Below, piece by piece: positions 1-5,717 of a stretch of 5,717 bases of DNA. The stretch covers positions 1-5,717 of the forward strand of contig JAULYI010000079.1 in NCBI GenBank assembly GCA_032117915.1, written 5' to 3'. This DNA is from ZLKRG46 sp032117915. Its GTDB lineage: Bacteria > Bacteroidota > Ignavibacteria > Kapaibacteriales > Kapaibacteriaceae. The first letter of the stretch is position 1; every line of letters starts with the position of its first letter. The notes beneath the pieces are model-generated. The model worked only from the letters and a program-made list of their open reading frames with translations, made no database searches and was not told the origin of the DNA. Both the position numbers and the translations under genes were made by a program.

Positions 1-1112
1 TTCGATGGTGTGATGACAATGCCGTCACGCTAGTCGTTGTAGGTCCCGAGGTTCCGCTTCGTGCCGGCCTTGCCGACGACCTGCGACGTGCGTCGATCGA
101 CGTCTTTGGACCGTCGAAGGCAGCTGCACAAATCGAGACGTCGAAGGGCTTTGCCAAAGACCTTATGGCCCGGCATGGCATTCCCACTGCCCCTTACAAG
201 CGCTTTACGGCAGACGAATGTGATCTGGCACTGGCCTACGTGCGGCAGCATGATCTACCTGTCGTGATCAAGTATGACGGACTTGCTGCCGGAAAGGGCG
301 TCGTGGTAGCCATGACGCATGACGAGGCGCTGACCGCTGTGACCGACATGTATGACGGAGCCTTTGGAACGGACGGCGTTGTTGTCGAGGGATTCCTGGA
401 CGGACAAGAGGCTAGTCTTTTTGCGGTTTGCGATGGAAGCGCCTACACCATCTTGGCATCTGCGCAGGATCATAAGCGGGTTGGTGATGGTGATACGGGG
501 AAGAACACCGGTGGAATGGGGGCCTATGCTCCTGCGCCCCTCGTGACTACCGAAGTATTGCAGTGGGCTGACGAACACATCATTCGACCAACCGTGGCGG
601 CCCTTGCTCAGGAAGACATCCCCTTTATCGGATGTCTGTATGCCGGCCTTATGGTGCACGCAGACGGCACGTCGAGCGTTGTCGAGTTTAACTGTCGATT
701 CGGTGATCCCGAGACACAGGCCGTCATGGCCGTGCTCGATGCCGATGTGGCCCGCCTGTTCGCGTCCGCAGCACGAGGCCGATTGGACAACAACGCTGTG
801 AACGCTGCGGCCACCTGTCATGCCGTCAACGTCGTACTGGCATCGGCCGGTTATCCGGATGCCTTCGTCAAGGGTGTGCCGATCCATGGGATCGACCTTG
901 CAGAGCACGATCATCGCGTCACGGTCTACCATGCCGGAACGGGCCTTGCGCCGGACGGACAGATCGTTACAACCGGGGGGCGTGTCTTAGGTGTTACCGC
1001 AACCGGAGCAACGCTGGACGAGGCCCGACGGGCTGCGTATGAGGCATGTGACAAGATCGATTACTCCACCAAGTACATGCGCAGCGACATCGCCGCGAAA
1101 GGAGTGTCATGA
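1..1112 (+). CDS. purD: Phosphoribosylamine-glycine ligase (GAR synthetase), 5'-truncated by window edge
   Basis: Catalyses ATP-dependent joining of 5-phosphoribosylamine and glycine to GAR, the second step of de novo purine synthesis, in the cytosol. The reading frame is already open at base 3 and reads into a typical PurD N-domain (VVVGPEVPL, then FGPSKAAAQIE), so the true start lies before the window; about 369 residues are visible and roughly 55-60 are missing compared with the usual 420-430. ATP-grasp landmarks are intact: KYDGLAAGKGV (about bases 270-302), NTGGMGAYAP (504-533) and the metal/ATP-binding EFNCRFGDPETQ (684-719). The C-terminal domain shows GGRVLGVTATG and ends with KYMRSDIAAKG, close to the usual YRxDIG ending. 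An ATG at 165 is internal, not the start. The stop TGA overlaps the ATG of the next gene by 4 nt (ATGA), suggesting translational coupling. No frameshift or missing key motif is seen. Confidence 0.97.
   Translation, partial: RWCDDNAVTLVVVGPEVPLRAGLADDLRRASIDVFGPSKAAAQIETSKGFAKDLMARHGIPTAPYKRFTADECDLALAYVRQHDLPVVIKYDGLAAGKGVVVAMTHDEALTAVTDMYDGAFGTDGVVVEGFLDGQEASLFAVCDGSAYTILASAQDHKRVGDGDTGKNTGGMGAYAPAPLVTTEVLQWADEHIIRPTVAALAQEDIPFIGCLYAGLMVHADGTSSVVEFNCRFGDPETQAVMAVLDADVARLFASAARGRLDNNAVNAAATCHAVNVVLASAGYPDAFVKGVPIHGIDLAEHDHRVTVYHAGTGLAPDGQIVTTGGRVLGVTATGATLDEARRAAYEACDKIDYSTKYMRSDIAAKGVS
1098..1104 (+). promoter_or_regulatory. Shine-Dalgarno site of the epimerase gene
   Basis: AAAGGAG lies within the last codons of purD, 4 nt before the ATG at 1109. 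It is a strong match to the anti-SD sequence and fixes the start at the ATGA overlap with the purD stop. Confidence 0.7.
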
Positions 1113-2044
1113 AGGTACTCGTCACCGGCGGCGCAGGATTCATCGGATCGTACGTAGCCGCTGCGCACCTTGAAGCAGGGCACGACGTCGTCATTGTCGA
1201 CAACCTTGTCACGGGGAACATTGGGAACATCCCGGAAGGGGCGAGGTTTGAACGGCTTGACATCACGACGGACGCGTTCGATGGCTTCATGCGAGCCGAG
1301 CGCTTTGACATCGTCAACCATCATGCGGCTCATATGGAACTGCGGGTTAGTGTCGAGCGACCGTTGATGGACGCCGAAACCAACGTTCTTGGTTCGCTAC
1401 GACTCCTCGAAGCGGCGCATCAGACCGGCGTGCAGCATGTTGTGCTTGCATCGACTGGTGGAGCCATTTACGGTGTCCAGGATTACTTTCCTGCCGACGA
1501 ACTACACCCTCAGCGTCCGATGTCGCCCTATGGCGTTGCCAAGCGCGCGATGGAACTCTATGCTGACTACTATCGCGAAGTCCATGGTCTGTCCAGTACC
1601 GTCCTGCGTTACACCAACGTATACGGTCCACGCCAGAACCCGTTCGGTGAAGCAGGTGTCATCGCCATCTTCCTAAACAAGTGGCTCTCCGGCGGCCAGC
1701 CGACAGTCTATGGCGATGGGGAACAGACACGTGATTACATCCATGCTCATGACGTTGCGCGAGCCAACGTACTTGCGTCTGTGCAGCGTCTGCAGGGTAG
1801 TCATAACTGCTCAACGGGCATCGAGACGTCGCTCAATGACATCATTGCCATGATGCGTACTGGCCTCAGTGGGCACCCCGAGTGCATTGCCGGTGCCGCC
1901 AAGGCAGGGGATCTTGCCCGCTCATCTGCCTCGTTTGCCAAGCTTCAAGCCGCTTGTGGATGGTCGCCAGCCATAGCACTTGGTGATGGAATTCGGCAGA
2001 CGACGGCATGGTTCGTTGAACGTGTTACAGGTAACCCGCCCTAA
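1109..2044 (+). CDS. NAD-dependent sugar-nucleotide epimerase, UDP-glucose 4-epimerase-like (extended SDR)
   Basis: A 311-residue extended short-chain dehydrogenase/reductase. The Rossmann NAD-binding motif TGGAGFIGS is at residues 6-14, with an acidic residue (D31) ending the second beta strand for the NAD ribose. Other SDR landmarks are D51-I52 near the adenine, NHHAAH (70-75), the Ser/Thr-containing STGGAIYG strand (115-122), the catalytic Y141-x3-K145 pair in SPYGVAK, RYTNVYGPRQ (168-176) and the substrate-loop motif YGDGEQTRDYIH (201-212). These fit the GalE/UDP-glucose 4-epimerase branch, which interconverts UDP-glucose and UDP-galactose (or the N-acetyl forms) through a 4-keto intermediate in the cytosol. 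Sequence alone cannot settle the substrate; related dehydratases or decarboxylases share this fold, so I give no symbol. Length is normal for the shorter bacterial GalE-like enzymes. The start overlaps the purD stop by 4 nt and has a good SD, so it is probably co-transcribed with purD although the pathways are unrelated. Confidence 0.9.
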   Translation: MKVLVTGGAGFIGSYVAAAHLEAGHDVVIVDNLVTGNIGNIPEGARFERLDITTDAFDGFMRAERFDIVNHHAAHMELRVSVERPLMDAETNVLGSLRLLEAAHQTGVQHVVLASTGGAIYGVQDYFPADELHPQRPMSPYGVAKRAMELYADYYREVHGLSSTVLRYTNVYGPRQNPFGEAGVIAIFLNKWLSGGQPTVYGDGEQTRDYIHAHDVARANVLASVQRLQGSHNCSTGIETSLNDIIAMMRTGLSGHPECIAGAAKAGDLARSSASFAKLQAACGWSPAIALGDGIRQTTAWFVERVTGNPP

Positions 2045-2057
2045 TGCATCGTGATTC

Positions 2058-2088
2058 TTTGGTGTTACGATCGTTGGGTGTATTTTCG
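2058..2088 (+). promoter_or_regulatory. Candidate Bacteroidota-type promoter (-33/-7) of the oxidase cluster
   Basis: TTTG at 2058-2061 is followed after 19 nt by TATTTTCG at 2081-2088. The Bacteroidota primary sigma factor recognises about TTTG or TTG, then a 17-23 nt spacer, then TAnnTTTG; here only one position of the -7 box differs (C for T). Transcription would begin near base 2095, upstream of the preferred cytochrome c start (2135) and downstream of an alternative GTG (2051). An 8-bp palindrome ACGATCGT (2067-2074) sits in the spacer; it may be chance. The only support is pattern match and position in the 90-bp gap between two functionally unrelated gene groups. Confidence 0.4.
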
Positions 2089-2134
2089 GGCGCTTCTTAC
2101 AACCGCCAATAAACGATTCCTGGGATTTGGCTCC

Positions 2135-2671
2135 ATGACATCTCTGCCACTCCGTTCAATCCTCGTGATGGCAACCTGCGTCGGCCTAAGCATCATGCTG
2201 TCCGGCTGCAACATTGATGGGTTCTTTACAAGCTACGGTGACGAACCGGCGTGGGTCGATCCCAACGCCAAGGCCGCCGATGCCGCTGCTACGGCAGATG
2301 CCGGTGGTCCGGGTAAGGCCATCTATGGTCGCATCTGTGCCGCCTGTCACCTTGGAACGGGTAAGGGAGTACCGGGTAATAACATCCCGCCTCTCGCCGG
2401 CTCGGAGATCGCCCAAGGCGATCCCGCCAAGCCCGTCTCCATTGTTCTGCATGGCCTTCGCGGTCCGATCGTCCGTGGTGGCGTTAACATCAACGGTCAG
2501 ATGGCACCCTGGAAGGACCAGCTTGACGATCAGGAGATCGCTGACGTCCTAACCTATGTTCGATCCAACTTTGGCAACAGCGGTGCTGCAATCACTGCCG
2601 AAGAAGTAGCGGCGGTACGCGCTGCAACAGCGTCTCGCACGTCTCCGTACACCGAAGCCGAATTGCCGTAA
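2135..2671 (+). CDS. Monoheme cytochrome c lipoprotein, putative electron donor to the oxidase
   Basis: A 178-residue protein with a lipoprotein signal peptide: R7, a hydrophobic stretch from about residue 9 to 21, and a lipobox L22-S-G-C25, so it is expected to be lipid-anchored on the outer face of the cytoplasmic membrane (or carried to the outer membrane). An Ala/Gly-rich linker (about 44-60) leads to one class I cytochrome c domain with the heme-binding motif C68-A-A-C-H72 (bases 2336-2350) and a probable axial Met123 in NGQMAPW, followed by the typical C-terminal helix DDQEIADVLTYVR (131-143). The tail is Ala/Glu-rich. The ATG at 2135 is chosen because it starts directly with the signal peptide; an in-frame GTG at 2051 would add 28 non-signal residues and lies upstream of the candidate promoter. 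No clear SD is present. It sits 81 bp before coxB, which suggests it passes electrons to CuA. It resembles the small cytochromes (ActE-like) found next to alternative complex III, but no other act genes are visible. Confidence 0.88.
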   Translation: MTSLPLRSILVMATCVGLSIMLSGCNIDGFFTSYGDEPAWVDPNAKAADAAATADAGGPGKAIYGRICAACHLGTGKGVPGNNIPPLAGSEIAQGDPAKPVSIVLHGLRGPIVRGGVNINGQMAPWKDQLDDQEIADVLTYVRSNFGNSGAAITAEEVAAVRAATASRTSPYTEAELP

Positions 2672-2738
2672 TACACCGCACCCCTGCACGCGCTGCGGCC
2701 GTCCTTCCCAACGACAACATTTCACGCAGTCCTTTCAC

Positions 2739-2742
2739 GGAG
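2739..2742 (+). promoter_or_regulatory. Weak Shine-Dalgarno site of coxB
   Basis: GGAG lies 10 nt before the ATG at 2753. The match is short and the spacing long, but it agrees with the start that gives a normal subunit II N-terminus. The rest of the 2672-2752 gap shows no clear hairpin or promoter. Confidence 0.4.
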
Positions 2743-2752
2743 TACCGACCCC

Positions 2753-3592
2753 ATGGGTGACATTCTCAGTGTGTTCGACATGCTGTCCTGGTTTCCAGAG
2801 AACATCTCTACGTTCGGCCAGGAGCTTGACAATCTGTTCGCCATCATCTACTACATCTCGGTGGCGATCTTCTTCCTGACGTTCGGCCTCATGGGCTGGT
2901 TCCTCGTGAAATACCGGTTCAAACCGGAACGCCGCGGTTACAACTACCACGGCAACAACATTGTGGAAGTCACGTGGACCATCCTTCCCACCATTCTGTT
3001 CGCCGGAATTGGTGTGTATTCAGATGGCATATGGGAAATGACGAAGTATAGCAAACGCGTGCCTAAGCCGGATGTCGAGATCCTCGTTCTTGGCAAGACC
3101 TTCGGCTGGGTGTTTCTGTATCCGGGAGCCGACGGAAAGTTCGGCCGAAACGCCTTCAACGACCGCACAGCTCGTGCGCTGATGAATCCTTCGAATCCCT
3201 TCGGTAAAGACCCCGAGGATCCGGCGGCATCCGATGACTTTATGACGGAGAACCAGTTCCGCGTTCCGGTCAATGCAAACGTCGTTATGCGCGGTTCCTC
3301 GCAAGACGTGCTGCACAGCTTCTTCCTGCCGCACATGCGTGTGAAGCAGGACGTGGTCCCCGGTACATGGATGAACATTTGGTACAATGCCTTTAAGACC
3401 GGCACCTACGAACTCGCCTGCGCCGAGCTCTGCGGTGGCGGACACTACAGCATGCGCGCCGAGTATCAGGTACTCAGCAAGGCCGATTACGACAAGTGGC
3501 TGGACGGAAAGGTTGCCGAGCAGGCGGCAGCTGCTGCACCCGTCGCCGAAGCACCTGCTTCAGACACCACGGCAGCAGCCGCAACCCACTGA
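2753..3592 (+). CDS. coxB: Cytochrome c oxidase subunit II (CuA subunit)
   Basis: Accepts electrons from cytochrome c through its dinuclear CuA centre and passes them to heme a of subunit I; the CuA domain faces the periplasm. The 279 residues hold two transmembrane helices (about 29-52 and 72-94) with the conserved VEVTWTILPT at the start of the second, then a cupredoxin domain. All CuA ligands are visible: H188 in DVLHSF, and C223, E225, C227, H231 and M234 in CAELCGGGHYSM. The aromatic segment is GKTFGWVFLYPG (114-125) rather than the classical GHQWYWSYEY, so the position of the usual electron-entry Trp is F117; W119 is kept. A roughly 40-residue loop (about 124-165, charged and Pro-rich) follows, as is typical of Bacteroidota-type proteins. 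There is no cleavable signal peptide and no CXXCH, so no fused heme c domain. The C-terminal 25 residues are Ala-rich and low-complexity. The gene lies 23 bp before coxA, presumably in the same operon. Confidence 0.97.
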   Translation: MGDILSVFDMLSWFPENISTFGQELDNLFAIIYYISVAIFFLTFGLMGWFLVKYRFKPERRGYNYHGNNIVEVTWTILPTILFAGIGVYSDGIWEMTKYSKRVPKPDVEILVLGKTFGWVFLYPGADGKFGRNAFNDRTARALMNPSNPFGKDPEDPAASDDFMTENQFRVPVNANVVMRGSSQDVLHSFFLPHMRVKQDVVPGTWMNIWYNAFKTGTYELACAELCGGGHYSMRAEYQVLSKADYDKWLDGKVAEQAAAAAPVAEAPASDTTAAAATH

Positions 3593-3602
3593 GCAATCAA
3601 AC

Positions 3603-3607
3603 AAGGA
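3603..3607 (+). promoter_or_regulatory. Shine-Dalgarno site of coxA
   Basis: AAGGA lies 8 nt before the ATG at 3616. It decides the coxA start in favour of MSTTTIAEHA and against in-frame upstream codons inside coxB. Confidence 0.65.
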
Positions 3608-3615
3608 TCAACACC

Positions 3616-5478
3616 ATGAGCACCACAACGATTGCGGAACACGCACACGTCGATCATCATGCCCATGATGATCATGCCCACCACCACCAACCGTGGTATC
3701 GGCAGTACCTGTTCTCAACGGACCACAAGGTCATTGCGAAGCAGTTCCTGTTGTCATCGCTGATCTTCCTGTTTGTCGGCGGAGCGTTCGCGCTCTTTAT
3801 CCGCTGGCAGCTTGCCTATCCCGGAAAGCCTGTGCCCGTCATCGGTGCACTTATGCCCGATACATGGGTAGATGCACCGGGGAGTGGCATCATTACGCCG
3901 GAATTCTACGCACAGCTGCTGACGATGCACGGAACGGTCATGATCTTCTTCGTGATCATCCCGTTTGCCGTCGGTATGTTCGGCAACTTCTGTATCCCGC
4001 TGATGATCGGCACAGACGACATGGCCTTACCACGACTCAACATGTGGTCGTTCTGGCTCATCCCACCTGCCGGTCTCATTATGATGTCGGCCTTCTGGGT
4101 CGATGGGGGATATGCGGCGGCGGGGTGGACGAGTTACCCGCCGTTGTCTGCCAGCATCGGCAATCCCGTGATGAAGCTTAATGGACAGACCCTCTGGCTG
4201 ATCTCGCTCTTCCTTGTCGGCTTCTCGTCGATCATGGGTGCCGTAAACTACGTGACCACCGTGCTGAACAAGCGCGCGAAGGGCATGAAGCTGTTTGATA
4301 TGCCGTTGACGGTGTGGGGGTTGTTCATCACCGCCATCATCATTACGCTGGGTACGCCTGTGCTTGCTGCAGCGCTGTCGATGCTCTTCATGGACAACTT
4401 CCTTCACACGAACTTCTTCCTGCCCGATCACCTGATCACGTCGCAGAAGTACTTCGGTGGCGGTCAGCCAGTTCTCTGGCAGCACCTTTTCTGGTTCTAT
4501 TCCCACCCGGCCGTGTACATCATGATCCTTCCCTTGATGGGCATTGTCTCAGATGTTATGGCCACGTTCTCTCGTAAGCCCATCTACGGCTACAAGGCAA
4601 TGGTCTTCGCCATTGCCGGCATTGCCTTTTTGGGATTCGTTGTGTGGGGACACCACATGTTCCAGTCGGGCATGAATCCGCTGCTGGGCACCACCTTCAT
4701 GTTGTCGACCATCGTCATTGCCGTGCCATCATCCATCAAGGTCTTCAACTGGTTGGGAACACTCTGGCGCGGAAACATCAAGTTCTCGTCTGCGATGCTC
4801 AACGCTTTGGCCTTCGTCTCGATGTTCATCATCGGTGGTCTGTCTGGCGTTTTCATGGCCTCGGCACCTGTGGACATCTACATCCACGATACCTACTTTA
4901 TCGTTGCGCACATCCACTACGTGCTCTTCGGCGGATCGCTCTTTGGCATTTTCTCTGGCATCTACTACTGGTTCCCCAAGATGTTCGGTAAGATGCTCAG
5001 CGAGACATGGGGTCGTCGCCACTTCTTCTGGACGTTCTTGTTCTTCAACTTGACGTTCTTCCCAATGCACGTGCTGGGCGTTGGTGGCCACATGCGCCGG
5101 ATCTACGATCCGAATGTCTATGACTTCCTTAAGGGCATGGGCGGACTCAACGAGTTCATCACCATCGCAGCTATTGGTCTTGGCTTCTCGCAGTTGATCC
5201 TGGTCGCCAACATTATCTGGTCGATCAAGAATGGCCGTAAGGCATCGCGTAATCCGTGGCGTGCGAACACACTCGAGTGGGCTGCACCTGCACATCCGGG
5301 TCATGGCAACTTCGATCGTGACATCACGGTGTATCGCGGTCCGTACGAGTTTGGCGTCGAAGGTCGCGACACGGACTACTGGCCACAGTGGGAGCCCGGC
5401 AAGTCTATTACGGTGAATCACCAGACGGTAGTCGTTGCCGATGATGTCGATGACACGAAGGTCTTCGGAGCACACTAA
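3616..5478 (+). CDS. coxA: Cytochrome c oxidase subunit I, A2-type heme-copper oxidase
   Basis: Catalytic subunit of an aa3-type oxidase: reduces O2 to water at heme a3/CuB and pumps protons across the cytoplasmic membrane. The 620 residues give about 12 transmembrane helices between residues 43 and 540. Redox-centre ligands are complete: heme a by H105 (TMHGT) and H434; heme a3 by H432 (AHIHYVL); CuB by H297, H346 and H347 (WGHHMF); the cross-linked Tyr is Y301; the Mg site has H424-D425. The D-channel entrance is present (N124, D135, N142), and the K-channel has S372 and K375 in VPSSIKVFNW. The usual channel glutamate of GHPEVY is replaced by A299 in YSHPAVY, the Tyr-Ser signature of A2-type enzymes. 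The cytoplasmic N-terminus is His-rich (9 His in residues 9-24). The protein is longer than the usual 530-560 residues because of this segment and a C-terminal hydrophilic tail (about 550-620) starting with LEWAAPAHPGHGNF. The start at 3616 has an SD; longer upstream frames only read through coxB in another frame. No subunit III is fused. Confidence 0.98.
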   Translation: MSTTTIAEHAHVDHHAHDDHAHHHQPWYRQYLFSTDHKVIAKQFLLSSLIFLFVGGAFALFIRWQLAYPGKPVPVIGALMPDTWVDAPGSGIITPEFYAQLLTMHGTVMIFFVIIPFAVGMFGNFCIPLMIGTDDMALPRLNMWSFWLIPPAGLIMMSAFWVDGGYAAAGWTSYPPLSASIGNPVMKLNGQTLWLISLFLVGFSSIMGAVNYVTTVLNKRAKGMKLFDMPLTVWGLFITAIIITLGTPVLAAALSMLFMDNFLHTNFFLPDHLITSQKYFGGGQPVLWQHLFWFYSHPAVYIMILPLMGIVSDVMATFSRKPIYGYKAMVFAIAGIAFLGFVVWGHHMFQSGMNPLLGTTFMLSTIVIAVPSSIKVFNWLGTLWRGNIKFSSAMLNALAFVSMFIIGGLSGVFMASAPVDIYIHDTYFIVAHIHYVLFGGSLFGIFSGIYYWFPKMFGKMLSETWGRRHFFWTFLFFNLTFFPMHVLGVGGHMRRIYDPNVYDFLKGMGGLNEFITIAAIGLGFSQLILVANIIWSIKNGRKASRNPWRANTLEWAAPAHPGHGNFDRDITVYRGPYEFGVEGRDTDYWPQWEPGKSITVNHQTVVVADDVDDTKVFGAH

Positions 5479-5499
5479 ACCAATACGTCGATCACTACG

Positions 5500-5717
5500 A
5501 TGTCAACACAGGGTTCTGACGCTGCCTACGCACGGTTGCACCGCATTGCGGTCGTGCTGGGCGTGCTCACCTTCACACTGATCGTGTGGGGTGGTCATGT
5601 GAACACTACCCGCAGTGGCATGGCCTTTCCTGACTGGCCGACGTCCAACCTTGCCCCCATGGTCACGTACGCCCCATCCGAATGGCTGTGGCAGAGTGAC
5701 CGGTTTTGGGAGCATGG
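5500..5717 (+). CDS. ctaA: Heme A synthase (COX15/CtaA family), 3'-truncated by window edge
   Basis: Membrane enzyme that oxidises the C8 methyl of heme O to a formyl group, making the heme A required by CoxA. The first 72 codons are open to the window end. They encode a short hydrophilic N-terminus, a first transmembrane helix (about residues 15-31, in RIAVVLGVLTFTLIVWGG), then the family segment GGHVNTTRSGMAFPDWPTS (31-49), which matches the GGxVRxTxSGLAxPDWP pattern just outside helix 1. The last residues, RFWEH (68-72), align with the start of helix 2, where the family has a conserved Glu and heme-ligand His (E-x-x-HR); the window ends just before the expected HR. The ATG at 5500 follows the coxA stop by 21 bp and has no recognisable SD, as is common in Bacteroidota. 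Placement right after coxA supports the assignment. Whether the gene is complete or fused to another domain cannot be seen. Confidence 0.88.
   Translation, partial: MSTQGSDAAYARLHRIAVVLGVLTFTLIVWGGHVNTTRSGMAFPDWPTSNLAPMVTYAPSEWLWQSDRFWEH

Noticed and set aside
255..932. Long open frame on the - strand (about 225 codons) opposite purD
   Set aside because: It is entirely antisense to conserved PurD sequence and shows no domain or ribosome-binding signal.
2051..2134. Upstream in-frame GTG start giving a 206-residue cytochrome c protein
   Set aside because: It would place 28 residues with charged and aromatic content before a clear lipoprotein signal peptide that begins at the ATG at 2135, has no SD, and lies upstream of the candidate promoter.
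2672..2752. Possible terminator or promoter between the cytochrome c gene and coxB
   Set aside because: The 81-bp gap has no convincing stem-loop with a T-run and no good promoter match, so read-through is the simpler view.
3505..3592. Possible C-terminal extra domain of CoxB
   Set aside because: The tail is only an Ala-rich low-complexity stretch of about 25 residues without CXXCH; it is not a heme c domain.
3496..3615. Longer coxA frame extending 40 codons upstream into coxB
   Set aside because: The added Arg/Ser/Cys-rich sequence is an out-of-frame reading of the coxB end, not homologous to CoxA; ATG 3616 has an SD at proper spacing and starts a sensible N-terminus.
3640..3690. Repeated CATGCCCATGAT-like units suggesting a DNA repeat
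   Set aside because: The repetition is explained by His/Asp-rich codons at the start of coxA and does not extend beyond the coding segment.
4729..5475. Long open frame on the - strand (about 248 codons) opposite coxA
   Set aside because: It is fully antisense to strongly conserved CoxA codons; its translation is rich in charged residues with no recognisable domain, as expected from a codon-bias shadow.
5503..5715. Open frame on the - strand at the right edge
   Set aside because: The + strand here encodes a clear CtaA N-terminus starting at 5500; the reverse frame has no family resemblance.

Overview
The window (5717 bp, moderately GC-rich) is densely coding, with every gene on the + strand. 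Six protein genes can be supported: the 3' part of purD (cut by the left edge), a UDP-glucose 4-epimerase-like NAD-dependent sugar-nucleotide epimerase, a monoheme cytochrome c lipoprotein, cytochrome c oxidase subunits II (coxB) and I (coxA), and the first 72 codons of a heme A synthase (ctaA/COX15 family, cut by the right edge).

Organism: the protein sequences point to a member of the Bacteroidota/Chlorobiota (FCB) group. CoxB has the long PGADGKFGR-type loop after an F-x-W core, as in Bacteroidota-type subunit II. CoxA has a His-rich N-terminus and the YSHPxVY motif of A2-type oxidases. A TTTG-N19-TATTTTCG element upstream of the cytochrome gene resembles the unusual Bacteroidota promoter. 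The base composition is higher in GC than in many Bacteroidota, so a deep lineage such as Ignavibacteria or Kapabacteria is plausible, but this is an inference from memory of protein families, not from a search.

Layout: bases 1-2044 hold two translationally coupled genes, purD and the epimerase, with ATGA stop/start overlap. This is housekeeping purine synthesis plus surface-sugar or galactose metabolism. A 90-bp gap (2045-2134) follows and carries the candidate promoter. From 2135 to the end lies a respiratory cluster: cytochrome c lipoprotein - coxB - coxA - ctaA. It has short gaps (81, 23 and 21 bp), no visible terminators and one direction, so it is probably one operon.

How the genes work together: the lipoprotein cytochrome c is anchored outside the cytoplasmic membrane and probably delivers electrons to the CuA centre of CoxB. 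CoxA uses heme a, heme a3 and CuB to reduce O2 to water while pumping protons. CtaA makes the heme A that CoxA needs. CoxB itself carries no heme c domain, so the separate cytochrome may do the job of the fused domain in caa3 oxidases. The main point of biochemical interest is that CoxA lacks the D-channel glutamate and instead has the Tyr-Ser pair of A2-type enzymes. I see no mobile element, CRISPR array, tRNA, rRNA or clearly novel system in this window.
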